A DNA stretch of 64,000 nucleotides from Actinomadura rifamycini DSM 43936 (GCF_000425065.1 NZ_AULB01000037.1:1-64000); one strand, 5' to 3'; shown: positions 32,097-41,026, counted from the stretch's first letter. Program-made: numbers and translations. The notes: generated by a model not told the origin, from the letters alone.

Positions 32097-33965
32097 TCAG
32101 CGGGCCTTCTGCAGGACCAATCGCATGCGGGTTCCGGTCCCGTCCGCGGCCGGGTGGGCGGACACGGTGCCGTGCTGCGCCTCGGTGAGGCGTTTCACGA
32201 TGTAGAGGCCCAGCCCGATGCCGCCGAAACGGCGGCGGTCACCGGCGTCGCCCTGCACGAACCGTTCGAAAACGCGCTCGTGGTCCTCGGGCGGGATCCC
32301 GACGCCCTCGTCCTCGACCGTCACCTCGACGCAGGGCCCGGCGGCGCGCGCGCAGACGCGTACGGTGCCGCCGTCCGGGGAGTACTTGAACGCGTTCTCC
32401 ATCAGCTGGCCGAGCACGATGTCGGTGGCCATCGGGTCGCCCTGCGCGCGCGGCAGGCGCGGGTCGATCTCCAGCTCGACCCGGTGCGCGTCCGACAGGG
32501 ACCGGAACCCGGCGGCGACGCCCTCGACGACGCGGCGCAGGTCGAACGGCTCGACGGTGACGGTCAGCTCGTCCCGTCCGGCACGGGACCCCAGCAGCAG
32601 GTGCTCGACGAGCCGGCCCAGCGACTGCGCGCGCTCGGCGATCGTCGCGACGGCCGCGCGGCGGTCGGCGTCGGCGAGCTCGTCCCACCGGTTGACCAGC
32701 GTGGACGCGAACCCCTGCACGACGGTGATCGGCGTGCGGAGCTCGTGGCTGGTGGTGGCGAGGAACAGGTCCTTCGCCTCCTCCAGCGCCTTCGCCTCCG
32801 ACACGTCGCGGAAGTCGAGGACCAGCTCGCCCGTCTCCTCGATCTCCGCCGTCAGCACGTTCAGCCACGTGCCCGACTCCAGCTGGTACGTCAGGTCCTC
32901 GCCGAGCGCGGGCATCTCGAACGGCAGCGGGCGCCCGATCGCGTCGTCCGGCGGGATCCCGGTGATCGCGTGCGCGGCCGGGTTCCACTGCCGGACGACC
33001 AGGTCGTGGTCCAGGACGGCGATGCCGTCGGCGCTCGCGTCGATCACCGCGCGCTCGTGCGCCCGCTGCCGGACCACCTCCGCGTACGCGACCGCGTTCC
33101 CGACGGCGACGCCCGCGTGCCCCGCGAGCAGTTCGAGCAGCTCCAGCTCGGTATGCCCCACCTTGCGGCCGGAGAACAGCGCGTACAGGGCGCCGAACGG
33201 CCTGTCCTTCACGAACGACAGCCCGAGCGCGATCGTGTGCAGCCCCTCCAGCTCCGCCCAGATCAGGTCGCCGAGCCGCCGGTCCCCCGTCGCGAGCTTG
33301 ATCGTCTTGCCGGAGCGCAGCAGCTCCCCGACCAGGCTCGGCCGCAGCTCCGCGGACGTCCCGCGCATCCGCTCCGGCAGCCCCGACATGCTGACCAGCC
33401 GCAGCCGCTCGCCCTCGATCCGGACGAACCCGCCCGCGTCCGCGCCGGTCAGCTCGATCAGCGCCGCGGTGATCCGGTCGAGGACGACCGCGAGGTCCAG
33501 CTCCGCGTTCAGGTCGGCGACGATGTCGTTCAGCCGCCGCACCAGCCGCGCCCGCTCGGTCATGTGGTGCTGGACGATCTCGTCGTCCTCCACCGGCCGG
33601 TACACGCCGACCCAGCCGAGCTGCGCGCCGGACGGGTCCTTCAGCAGGCTCGTGTCGATGCGGACGTCGATGAGGCGGCCGTCGCGGTGGAACCGGCGGG
33701 TCGCGATCGAGATCCGCCCGCCGTCCCCGGCCCGGCGGGTGAGCAGCCGCTCCTGGACGGCGTTGTGCTCGGCCTTCAGCTCGTCCGGGACGATCGGCGG
33801 CACGCGCCCGATCATCTCCTCGGCCGTCCAGCCGAACATCCGCTCGGCCGCCGGGTTCCACACGGTGACGCGGTGCTTGCCGTCCACGGCCACGATCGCG
33901 TCCGCGGCGCTCTCGATGACCGCCCGCGCGATCGGGTCGTGGACGTGGTGATGCACGACTGTCAT
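32097..33965 (-). CDS. PAS-GAF-PAS histidine kinase
   Basis: 622 aa without membrane segments. PAS 1 (about 10-120, HRVTVWNPAAERMFGW), GAF-like region (about 140-270), PAS 2 (about 280-390, DHDLVVRQWNPAAHAITGI), HisKA with SHELRTPITVVQGFAS, HATPase_c with NAFKYSPDGG, VEDEGVGIPPED and GGIGLGLYIVKRL. It is a soluble sensor of small ligands or redox state. No response regulator gene is adjacent, so it is an orphan kinase. ATG at 33965 is preferred because PAS 1 begins soon after. Confidence 0.9.
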   Translation of the reverse strand: MTVVHHHVHDPIARAVIESAADAIVAVDGKHRVTVWNPAAERMFGWTAEEMIGRVPPIVPDELKAEHNAVQERLLTRRAGDGGRISIATRRFHRDGRLIDVRIDTSLLKDPSGAQLGWVGVYRPVEDDEIVQHHMTERARLVRRLNDIVADLNAELDLAVVLDRITAALIELTGADAGGFVRIEGERLRLVSMSGLPERMRGTSAELRPSLVGELLRSGKTIKLATGDRRLGDLIWAELEGLHTIALGLSFVKDRPFGALYALFSGRKVGHTELELLELLAGHAGVAVGNAVAYAEVVRQRAHERAVIDASADGIAVLDHDLVVRQWNPAAHAITGIPPDDAIGRPLPFEMPALGEDLTYQLESGTWLNVLTAEIEETGELVLDFRDVSEAKALEEAKDLFLATTSHELRTPITVVQGFASTLVNRWDELADADRRAAVATIAERAQSLGRLVEHLLLGSRAGRDELTVTVEPFDLRRVVEGVAAGFRSLSDAHRVELEIDPRLPRAQGDPMATDIVLGQLMENAFKYSPDGGTVRVCARAAGPCVEVTVEDEGVGIPPEDHERVFERFVQGDAGDRRRFGGIGLGLYIVKRLTEAQHGTVSAHPAADGTGTRMRLVLQKAR

Positions 33966-34050
33966 CGTGCCACCGGACCCGTTGCCGCGCCGGAGAACCG
34001 CAACGGAAAAGTTCTCACTCTTCCCGCCGCGGCAACGGAAGAACGCCACG

Positions 34051-35376
34051 TCAGCGCGCTGCGCCGCGCGGTTTCGCCAGCCGGCCGACGGCCAGCGCGG
34101 CCGCCCCGGCGAGCAGGAACGACAGCAGCGACGCGCTCATCCAGCTTTGCGGCGCGAAGTTCAGCAGGTTTCGGACGTCCGTCCAGAACCCGGCCCAGCC
34201 GCTCACCGTGCCCGGGTTGATGAGCTGGTACGCGACGAACCCGACCACCCACGCGGCGACCATGCCCCACCGCGACGGCGCCGCGGCCGAGCCGTCCCAG
34301 CCGTCCCGGCCCCGGCCGAGGAAGAAGTCGGCGGCCAGCACGCCCAGCATCGGGACGAACACCGACCCGATCAGCGACAGGAAGCCCGCGTAGTCGCCGA
34401 TGTCCAGCGCGAGCGCCAGCACGGTGATCAGCGCGCCGAGCGCGACCGTCAGGACGCGGCGGTCGGCGCGGGGCGCGAGGTTCTGGATCGACACCGCCGT
34501 GGAGTACACGTTCGCGAACGACTGGTCCGCCTCGCGCAGCACGAACACGCCGAAGAACAGCACGCCCAGCGGCACCGCGAGGAACGGGTCGAACACGTTG
34601 CCGGTCGCGCCCGCCAGCGCGAGGGCCAGCAGGCCGAGGACGTACGCGACGATCTGCGTGACCGAGTAGCCGACGGCCGCCGCGCCGAACGCGCCGCGCT
34701 CGCTGCGCGCGTGCCGGGTGTAGTCGGCGGCGACCGGCACCCACGAGATCGACACCGCCAGCGCCGCGTCGGCGCCGATCAGGAAGCCGTCCCAGCCCCC
34801 GTCCGTCAGATCCGGCAGCGGCTCCCGCACCAACCGCACATAGAAGTAGACGAGCGCGACCATCACCGCCGCCGTCACGTAGCGGCGCAGCAGCCGCACC
34901 GAGCCGAGCGGCCAGATCGTCAGGACGGTCGTCAGCACACCGGCCGCGATCACGTAGCCCCACCGGGGGACGCCGTCCCACAGGTGCCGCGCCGCGTCCG
35001 CGATCACGATCAGCTCGAACGTCCCCCACCCGACGAGCTGCGCGATGTTCAGGACGGTCGGGACGTACGACAGCCGCGCGCCGAACAGGCCGCGCAGCAG
35101 CACCATCGCGGGACGTCCGGTCCGGGCGCCCGGCACGGCGGCGAGCCCGAGCATCAGCCCGCCGACGGCCGTCCCGACGATCATCGCGACGATCCCGGCG
35201 GCGATCGACAGCGTCGGCACGCCGTCCTCGTCCGGCGCGAGCACGGTGTACGCGCCCGAGAACGCCAGCAGGCTGACCCCGAGGTTCGCCCAGAACGCGC
35301 TCTGGTCCCAGAAGCCGAGGACCTTCGGCGCCGGCTCGTCCAGGGTGTACGGGACCTCGTCGACGGCGGACGCCAT
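34051..35376 (-). CDS. cytX: NCS1-family transporter, CytX-type (thiamine precursor uptake)
   Basis: 441 aa with about 12 membrane helices. LGFWDQSAFWANLGVSLLAF near the N-terminus and SISWVPVAADYTRHARS in the middle are typical of the nucleobase:cation symporter-1 family. The TPP riboswitch directly upstream shows that the cargo belongs to thiamine metabolism, most likely hydroxymethylpyrimidine, as proposed for CytX. The ribosome site lies inside the 3' side of the riboswitch stem, so control is probably translational. Confidence 0.9.
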   Translation of the reverse strand: MASAVDEVPYTLDEPAPKVLGFWDQSAFWANLGVSLLAFSGAYTVLAPDEDGVPTLSIAAGIVAMIVGTAVGGLMLGLAAVPGARTGRPAMVLLRGLFGARLSYVPTVLNIAQLVGWGTFELIVIADAARHLWDGVPRWGYVIAAGVLTTVLTIWPLGSVRLLRRYVTAAVMVALVYFYVRLVREPLPDLTDGGWDGFLIGADAALAVSISWVPVAADYTRHARSERGAFGAAAVGYSVTQIVAYVLGLLALALAGATGNVFDPFLAVPLGVLFFGVFVLREADQSFANVYSTAVSIQNLAPRADRRVLTVALGALITVLALALDIGDYAGFLSLIGSVFVPMLGVLAADFFLGRGRDGWDGSAAAPSRWGMVAAWVVGFVAYQLINPGTVSGWAGFWTDVRNLLNFAPQSWMSASLLSFLLAGAAALAVGRLAKPRGAAR

Positions 35377-35383
35377 GCAGCAC

Positions 35384-35475
35384 TCTCCCTACGCCGGCAT
35401 TACCCGGACAGGTTCATGCGGTCGGCGACGCCTCTGGATTCGCCCTCTCAGCCCGGCCTCGGCCCGAGCTCCCGC
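35384..35475 (-). promoter_or_regulatory. TPP riboswitch (THI element)
   Basis: On the minus strand GGCTGAGAGGG, ACCGCATGAACCTG and GGGTAATGCCGGCGTAGGGA occur in the conserved order of the thiamine pyrophosphate aptamer. The final GGGAG is the candidate ribosome site of the transporter starting at 35376, so ligand binding should hide it. Confidence 0.93.
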
Positions 35476-35514
35476 GGAAATCAGACGGAAGTGTGCAACA
35501 ACCGCCCAAAAAGG

Positions 35515-35844
35515 TCAAGCCACGTACGGGTCCCCGTCCCCCTCCATCGTGCGGCCCGCCGCCGCCCACGCCTGCATCCCGCCGGCGACGTTCTTCGCCA
35601 GCCACCCCGCCTGGTTGAGCGCCACGGTCACCTGCGCCGACCGCCCCCCGGACCGGCAGATCACGAACACCTCGCGGTCGCGCGGGATCTCCGCCGCCCG
35701 GTCGCTGAGCCGGCCCATCGGGATGTGGACGGCGTCGGGCGCGTGCCCCGCGTCCCACTCGTCCTGTTCCCGCACGTCGAGCAGGTAGGCGTCCGCCGGC
35801 ACCTCGGCGGCCGGCACCGCCGGCACGTCGTCCCCGAAAATCAT
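35515..35844 (-). CDS. Single-domain rhodanese-like protein
   Basis: 109 aa. DVREQDEWDAGHAPDAVHIP is the CH2A region and VFVICRSGGRSA is the active-site loop with Cys63. It should carry a persulfide sulfur. GGAGGAG stands directly before the ATG at 35844. It lies upstream of the thiamine transporter on the same strand, which may hint at sulfur supply for the thiazole moiety, although the riboswitch separates the two transcripts. Confidence 0.9.
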   Translation of the reverse strand: MIFGDDVPAVPAAEVPADAYLLDVREQDEWDAGHAPDAVHIPMGRLSDRAAEIPRDREVFVICRSGGRSAQVTVALNQAGWLAKNVAGGMQAWAAAGRTMEGDGDPYVA

Positions 35845-35890
35845 CACTCCTCCATGGAACCGCGCGAAACCCCGCCGCGTCGAATCACGC

Positions 35891-36340
35891 ATGCGGTATC
35901 GGACGCCACTCCTCGCCGCGTCCGGCCTGGCTCTGATCCTTTCATTGGCCGGTTGCGGCGACGAAAGCACCTCGAGCGAATCCGCCGACGGCTCCACCGC
36001 GGTGCAGCCGTCCAGCTCCCCCGAGGAGACCCTCACGATCAAGGTCAAGCCCTCTCCGGACGCCCCCGCCACGACCTGGAACCTCACCTGCGACCCGCCC
36101 GGCGGCACCCACCCGAAGGCCGCGGAGGCGTGCGCCGCCCTCGCCGAGACCGCGGACCCGTTCAAGCCCGTCACCACCGAGATCTGCACGAAGATCTACG
36201 GCGGCCCGGCCACCGCCACCGTCCAGGGCACCTGGCGGGGAAGCAAGGTCGACACGGCGTTCTCCCGCGAGGACGGCTGCCAGCTCCACCGCTGGACGGA
36301 GGTGGCCCCGCTCTTCGGCGACGTGCCGAAACCGGGCTGA
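35891..36340 (+). CDS. Lipoprotein with subtilisin-inhibitor-like (SSI) domain
   Basis: 149 aa. Signal peptide with lipobox LAGC (Cys at about 22), a Ser-rich linker, then an SSI-type domain from about 60 with CDPPGGTHP, ACAAL and CTKIYGGPATATVQGTWRG followed by GCQLHRW; four or more Cys match the disulfide pattern of SSI. SSI proteins are secreted protease inhibitors; anchoring to the membrane as a lipoprotein implies protection of envelope proteins or self-protection. A Tat-exported peptidase gene follows 208 bases later. Confidence 0.85.
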   Translation: MRYRTPLLAASGLALILSLAGCGDESTSSESADGSTAVQPSSSPEETLTIKVKPSPDAPATTWNLTCDPPGGTHPKAAEACAALAETADPFKPVTTEICTKIYGGPATATVQGTWRGSKVDTAFSREDGCQLHRWTEVAPLFGDVPKPG

Positions 36341-36354
36341 CCTCTCCTTCCGAG

Positions 36355-36389
36355 GCCGGACGCCCGGTCCCGCGGGCCGGGCGTCCGGC
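36355..36389 (+). terminator. Terminator after the SSI lipoprotein
   Basis: GCCGGACGCCCGG (36355-36367) and CCGGGCGTCCGGC (36377-36389) form a perfect 13-bp stem 15 bases past the stop. Confidence 0.65.
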
Positions 36390-36547
36390 AACGATTGGGT
36401 TGCGGAGCGACGGGTTGATCTTGTCGCCGTGGGGGAAATTTCCTAGATTCCCCACATCGGGGCCCCGCTTCCAGTCCTTGCCGTCACCCGCCACCGGCCC
36501 GCGACCCGAGCCGGGCGGGAACGGCCGTCCTCGCCAGAGGAGGCCCC

Positions 36548-37909
36548 ATGTCCGAGGTCAAACGACGCGACCTGCTGGCCGGTGCCGCGGCCTTCGCCGG
36601 GTTCGCGACCGTCGGCCTGCTCCCCGGAACCGCCACCGCCGCGACCCGGCAGCGCCCCGGCGCCGCCCTTCCCCCCTCCCTCTCCGTCGGCGACCGGGCC
36701 GTGGTCGCCCGCGTCGACGCCCGCCGCGCGCTGCGGCACCTGCGGGTGCTCAGCGACCAGATCGGCTGGCGCATCGCCGGCACCGAGTCCGAGCACCGCG
36801 CCGCCCGCTACATCGCCCGCGAGCTGCGCGACCTCGGCTACCGGGTCGAGCTGCAGCCGTTCCCGGTCGCCGACAAGTACCTCGCGGAGATCCGCGCCCG
36901 CGGCGAGCGGCTCTGGCAGAGCAGCGCCTCCCCGCAGGCCGCCGTCGCCTCCGCGTCCGGCAAGGTCGCGGACGTCGGCAAGGTCACCGAGGTCACGGGC
37001 GACGTGCGCGGCAGGCTCGTCCTGTTCGACCGCGTCGTCGGCAAGGAGACCGAGCAGGCCAAGGCCGCGGCCGCCGCGGGAGCCGCGGCGGCCCTCATCG
37101 TCAACGCCCGCTCGGAGACCTACCCCGAGCGCAAGCCGGGCTCCTTCACCCCGAACCTGTCCGAGACCGTCGCGATCCCCGTGCTGGGCCTCGCCGAGTA
37201 CCACGGCGAGCGGATCCGCGCGGGCGCCCGCAAGCTCTCCTTCAAGGTCACCCACCACTCCGGCCTGACCTCGTACAACGTCCTGGCCGAGCGGAAGGCG
37301 ACCCTGCCGAACCCCGGCGGCAAGGCCGTCATCGTCAGCGCGCACTACGACAGCGTCCCCGGCTCGCCCGGCGCGAACGACGACGGCAGCGGGACCGTCC
37401 TGTGCCTCGAACTGGCGCGCGTCCTGCGGCGCCTGCCCACCCAGCAGGCCGTCCGCATCTGCCTGTGGGGTGCGGAGGAGTCCGGCCTGGTCGGCGCCCG
37501 GCACTACGTGAAGGAACTCGACGAGGCGGGCGTCGCGCAGATCACCGGCTGCTTCCAGAACGACATGGTCGCCACGAGCCACCCGCCCGCGGACACGTAC
37601 TGGCTGCTGTCGGTGGACGGCGCGGACAACACCACCACCGCCGCGGTGAACGCCGCCGCGCGCCGGCTCGGCTACGCCGACCAGGCCGAGGGTCCCACCG
37701 CCCGCGGCTCCAGCGACCACGAAGCCTTCTTCGAGCGCGGGATCCCGGCGGGCAACTTCAGCTGGCGCGGCGGCGAGGCGCCCAGCCAGCTCGAGCCGAC
37801 CTACCACACGCCCGAGGACACGATCGCCGACAACATCAGTCTCCAGCGCCTCCAGGTGTCCCTGGAACTGATCGGCTGCGCCGCCTACGACGTGGCCCGC
37901 CGCAAGTAG
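36548..37909 (+). CDS. Tat-exported M28-family aminopeptidase
   Basis: 453 aa. KRRDLLAG near the N-terminus and a hydrophobic segment ending TATAA form a twin-arginine signal. A PA-like insert (about 130-235) precedes the zinc peptidase core: VSAHYDSV, GANDDGSG, GAEESGLVG, FQNDMVAT and TYHTPEDT supply the His, Asp, Glu, Asp and His metal ligands of M28. It trims peptides outside the cell. ATG at 36548 follows GAGGAGG closely. Confidence 0.93.
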   Translation: MSEVKRRDLLAGAAAFAGFATVGLLPGTATAATRQRPGAALPPSLSVGDRAVVARVDARRALRHLRVLSDQIGWRIAGTESEHRAARYIARELRDLGYRVELQPFPVADKYLAEIRARGERLWQSSASPQAAVASASGKVADVGKVTEVTGDVRGRLVLFDRVVGKETEQAKAAAAAGAAAALIVNARSETYPERKPGSFTPNLSETVAIPVLGLAEYHGERIRAGARKLSFKVTHHSGLTSYNVLAERKATLPNPGGKAVIVSAHYDSVPGSPGANDDGSGTVLCLELARVLRRLPTQQAVRICLWGAEESGLVGARHYVKELDEAGVAQITGCFQNDMVATSHPPADTYWLLSVDGADNTTTAAVNAAARRLGYADQAEGPTARGSSDHEAFFERGIPAGNFSWRGGEAPSQLEPTYHTPEDTIADNISLQRLQVSLELIGCAAYDVARRK

Positions 37910-37916
37910 CGGCCGC

Positions 37917-38603
37917 TCACCGGAGGGCCAGGCCCGCCTCGCCGCGCGCGGCCTCGCCCTCCGGGAGCGCCCACTGCTCCAGCACCGACCGCCGGGCCGC
38001 GCCCAGCGCCCCCGGCGGCAGCGCGGCCACCGCCCCGGCCAAGGCCAGGCCCTCCCGCAACGCCTCCCCCGGCTCCACCAGTCGCGTGACCAGGCCCCAC
38101 GCGAGCGCCTCCTCCGCCGCGACCCGCCGCGCCGTCAGCAGGACGTCCAGCGCCCGCCCCTGCCCGACGATCCGGGGAAGCCGCACGGTGGCGCCGTCCA
38201 GGCACGGCAAGCCCTGCGCCAGGTTCAGCGCGCCGAACTCGGCGGTCGTGGACGCGACCCGCAGATCGGCCCACAGCGCCAGCTCGAAACCGCCGCCGAA
38301 GCAGTAGCCCTCGATCGCGGCGACGACCGGCTTCGCCGGCGCCGCCCGCGTGACCCGCATGGGCGGCGGACCGTCCGCGGCCGGCACGGGGAACTCGCCC
38401 GCGGCCATGGCCTTGAGGTCGTTCCCCGCGCAGAAGGCGCCGCCCGCCCCCGTCAGCACCACGGCCCGGACGCCGTCGTCGCGTTCGGCGGCGCCGACCG
38501 CCTCCCCGAGCGCCTCGGCCATCGGCCCGTCCACCGCGTTGCGGCGCTCGGGACGGTCGAGCGTGATCAGCCGGACGGGCCCGCGGTCCTCGCTTCGGAT
38601 CAT
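37917..38603 (-). CDS. Enoyl-CoA hydratase/isomerase family protein
   Basis: 228 aa, slightly short for crotonases. LDRPERRNAVDGPM, GAGGAFCAGNDLKAM (first oxyanion-hole loop) and IEGYCFGGGFELALWADLRV (second loop) are conserved. The catalytic Glu positions of true hydratases are not clearly retained (LNLAQGLPCLDG), so the reaction could be an isomerase or hydrolase step on acyl-CoA. It is divergent from a TetR regulator with a palindrome between them. Confidence 0.88.
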   Translation of the reverse strand: MIRSEDRGPVRLITLDRPERRNAVDGPMAEALGEAVGAAERDDGVRAVVLTGAGGAFCAGNDLKAMAAGEFPVPAADGPPPMRVTRAAPAKPVVAAIEGYCFGGGFELALWADLRVASTTAEFGALNLAQGLPCLDGATVRLPRIVGQGRALDVLLTARRVAAEEALAWGLVTRLVEPGEALREGLALAGAVAALPPGALGAARRSVLEQWALPEGEAARGEAGLALR

Positions 38604-38613
38604 GCGGGCACTC

Positions 38614-38629
38614 TAGATAGATCAATCTA
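38614..38629. promoter_or_regulatory. TetR-type operator candidate
   Basis: TAGATAGATCAATCTA: TAGAT and ATCTA are inverted around 6 bases, in the 52-base gap between the divergent enoyl-CoA hydratase and TetR genes. A site here would control both. Confidence 0.6.
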
Positions 38630-38655
38630 TTCAGCGCAAGCGGTAGGCTCCCCGC

Positions 38656-39231
38656 ATGGCATCCGACACCCGGGCACGCCTGCTGGAGGCCGCGGCGCAG
38701 CTGTTCCGCGAGCAGGGCTACGCGGCGACCGGCCTCAAGCAGATCACCGCGGCCGCCGAGGCCCCGTGGGGCTCGCTGTACCACTTCTTCCCCCGCGGCA
38801 AGGAGCAGCTCGGCGTCGAGACGGTCGAGCACTCCGGCGCCCGCTACCTGCGCCTGTTCGACCTCGTCCACGAACGCACCGAGCGCCGCGCCGACGAGTC
38901 CGTCCACGACGTCTTCCGCCTCAGCGCCGACGCCCTGGAGCGGTCGGACTGGGGCGACGGGTGCCCGATCGCCACCGTCGCCCTCGAAGCCGCCACCACC
39001 AGCGAACCCCTGCGCCATGCGTGCGCCGAGGTCTTCGCCGGCTGGCGCGCCGCCACCGCCCGCCGCTTCACCGCCGAGGGCATCGAACCCGCAGCCGACC
39101 TGGCCCTCTACGTCCTCGCAGCGTTCGAGGGCGCCCTACTCCTGAGCCGCACCACCCGCGACACGACCCCCCTCCACGTCACCGCCGACCTGGTGGCCCA
39201 CACCATCCGCACCCACCACCCCACCCCCTGA
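38656..39231 (+). CDS. TetR-family regulator (YxaF/LmrA type)
   Basis: 191 aa. HTH at about residues 8-55 (FREQGYAATGLKQITAAAEA, then GSLYHFFPRGKEQL). DGCPIATVALEAAT in the ligand domain is typical of the YxaF/LmrA subgroup. TAGGCT lies 8 bases before ATG, so the transcript may be leaderless. It probably represses itself and the divergent enoyl-CoA hydratase through the palindrome at 38614-38629. Confidence 0.92.
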   Translation: MASDTRARLLEAAAQLFREQGYAATGLKQITAAAEAPWGSLYHFFPRGKEQLGVETVEHSGARYLRLFDLVHERTERRADESVHDVFRLSADALERSDWGDGCPIATVALEAATTSEPLRHACAEVFAGWRAATARRFTAEGIEPAADLALYVLAAFEGALLLSRTTRDTTPLHVTADLVAHTIRTHHPTP

Positions 39232-39403
39232 CCGGCCGCCGCCCCTGCCCCCTCCGCACACCGCGAGCCCGGCCCGCCTCGTCGCGGAATGTCGGTCACC
39301 TCTCCTCGGAGCCGCAGGTTGAGCACCGCCGACTGCCGGGGCTCGACGCGCCTACCCTTCACGCACGAGAAGCCGTGATGGCCCGAGGCATGCGCAATCG
39401 GCG

Positions 39404-39613
39404 TCACCAGTCCGTCTTCGCGCCGTCCGGGACGTCGCCCTGCGTCCGAGTGGACAGCACGCGGCGCGAAGCGGCGCCGCTGCGGGACGGGCCGACGCCG
39501 CCGCGCATGGCGCGGCGCTCCTCGGCGTGGATGCCGATGACGAGCATCACGAAGATGCCGGACACGGCGCCCGCGAGGAAGACGGCGGTGATCGACGCCA
39601 AAACGAGGATCAC
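39404..39613 (-). CDS. Small membrane protein, 69 aa
   Basis: GTG at 39613 with GGGAGGGATCGCC upstream. One helix (about 2-28, LVLASITAVFLAGAVSGIFV) is followed by a basic, Ser/Arg-rich cytoplasmic tail. Function unknown. It lies alone, divergent from the HTH-PLD gene at 39794. Confidence 0.6.
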   Translation of the reverse strand: MILVLASITAVFLAGAVSGIFVMLVIGIHAEERRAMRGGVGPSRSGAASRRVLSTRTQGDVPDGAKTDW

Positions 39614-39761
39614 GGCGATCCCTCCCCTCCGTAAGGCCCGTGTCCGGCGGGGGCGGCTCGGGCGGTCGGTGCTGCCTTACGGAAAAGAGAGTGCGCCCGA
39701 CGCCGGGGACGGGATCACTACATGACTGGACGTGTTCATGACGTCCTCATAGGGTTGACCG

Positions 39762-39777
39762 CGTCCTAAGACGTCCC
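39762..39777. promoter_or_regulatory. Shared motif upstream of HTH-PLD gene 1
   Basis: CGTCCTAAGACGTCCC; its reverse complement GGGACGTCTTAGGACG matches GGGACGTCTTGGGACG at 42731-42746 upstream of the paralogous gene with one mismatch. It lies 17 bases before the start, so it is a candidate autoregulatory site. Confidence 0.6.
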
Positions 39778-39793
39778 GGGACCGGACGGGTGA

Positions 39794-40540
39794 ATGCCGA
39801 ACGAACGCCTGCGCGCCGCATTGCTGCAACGCGGATTGACCATCGATGCGCTCGCCGAACAGATCGGCGTGGATCCCAAAACGGTAGAACGGTGGATCAC
39901 CAAGAACCGAACTCCGTACCGGCGCACGCGATATGCAGTGGCTTCGCACCTCGGCGTGGACGAGACTTACCTCTGGCCCGACGCGCTCACCAAAGAGCAA
40001 GTCACCTCGGCATCCGGCACGGAGATCGTCACGATCTATCCGCATCGCTGGGCCGTCCCCAGGGACGCGTGGGGACGTCTTTTCACCGGGGCCCGGAACG
40101 AGATCGGCATCCTGGTCTACAGCGGGCTCTTCCTCGCCGAGGACGCCGGCGCCCAACGCATCCTCGCGGACAAGGCCCGCAAGGGCGTCCGCGTGCGGAT
40201 CCTGCTCGGCGACCCCGACTCGTCCCAGGTGGCCGAACGCGGCGCGGACGAGGGCATCGGCGACTCGATGGCCGCGAAGATCCGCAACGTCCTCGTCCTG
40301 TACAAGCCGCTACAGTCCGTCGAGAACGTGGAGATCCGGTTGCACAGCACGGTCCTCTACAACTCGATCTACTACGCCGATGACCAGTTCTTCGTGAACA
40401 CGCACGTCTACGGCGTCCCGGCATCGAACGCGCCGTTCTGGCACTTGAAGCAGATTCCGGGCGGTGAACTGGTGACGACTTACCGAACCAGTTTCGAACG
40501 CATCTGGGAAGGCGCGAAGCCACTACCGCAGGGGGACTAA
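39794..40540 (+). CDS. HTH protein with degenerate PLD-like domain, paralog 1
   Basis: 248 aa. An XRE-type HTH occupies residues 1-60 (LTIDALAEQIGVDPKTVERW). Residues about 80-240 resemble half of a phospholipase D fold: a strand EIGILVYSGLFL, then KGVRVRILLGDPD, then EIRLHSTVLYNSIYYADD. The PLD motif HxKxxxxD is degenerate: His184 is kept but Lys is replaced by Thr. The domain may therefore bind rather than cut a phosphodiester ligand. The NUDIX gene starts 3 bases after its stop and is surely co-translated. A close paralog lies at 42789. Confidence 0.82.
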   Translation: MPNERLRAALLQRGLTIDALAEQIGVDPKTVERWITKNRTPYRRTRYAVASHLGVDETYLWPDALTKEQVTSASGTEIVTIYPHRWAVPRDAWGRLFTGARNEIGILVYSGLFLAEDAGAQRILADKARKGVRVRILLGDPDSSQVAERGADEGIGDSMAAKIRNVLVLYKPLQSVENVEIRLHSTVLYNSIYYADDQFFVNTHVYGVPASNAPFWHLKQIPGGELVTTYRTSFERIWEGAKPLPQGD

Positions 40541-40543
40541 AGC

Positions 40544-41020
40544 ATGGCCCGCAGGATCGACTACTACGACGACCCGAACGCCCCCAAGGCCAACAGCCTC
40601 GTCCCGTCCGTGAACGTCGTCGTCACCGACGCCAACGGCGACATACTCATGATCCGCCGCACCGACAACGACAACTGGGCCCTCCCCGGCGGCGCGATCG
40701 ATCTCGGCGAATCCGTCGCGCAAGCCGCCGTCCGCGAGACCAAAGAAGAGACCGGGATCGACTGCGAGATCACCGGAATCGTCGGGATCTACTCCGACCC
40801 TAAGCACGTCATCCACTACACGAGCAACGACGAGGTCCGGCAAGAGTTCTCGATCCTGCTCACAGCACGCCCCACGGGCGGGGAGCCTCGGACGAGCGAC
40901 GAGTCCCGCGAAGTCCTTTGGGTCCCGGTAGAGCAGGCCACGGACCGCCAGATGGACCGCTCGATGCGGCTCCGCATCGGCCACTACCTGGAAGAACAGG
41001 ACCGGCCGGTCATCACCTGA
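40544..41020 (+). CDS. NUDIX hydrolase
   Basis: 158 aa. The Nudix box runs through GGAIDLGESVAQAAVRETKE and continues ETGI, matching GX5EX7REUXEEXGU exactly. It should hydrolyse a nucleoside-diphosphate-linked compound with a divalent metal. The operon position behind an HTH-PLD sensor suggests that substrate or product is the signal sensed by the regulator, an inference only. The AGGGGGA end of the upstream gene acts as ribosome site. Confidence 0.92.
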   Translation: MARRIDYYDDPNAPKANSLVPSVNVVVTDANGDILMIRRTDNDNWALPGGAIDLGESVAQAAVRETKEETGIDCEITGIVGIYSDPKHVIHYTSNDEVRQEFSILLTARPTGGEPRTSDESREVLWVPVEQATDRQMDRSMRLRIGHYLEEQDRPVIT

Positions 41021-41026
41021 GCCCGC

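Noticed and set aside
33967..38307. 1446-codon rightward open frame across the permease, rhodanese and peptidase genes
   Set aside because: Low-complexity Arg/Pro/His composition and complete overlap with well-identified genes on both strands.
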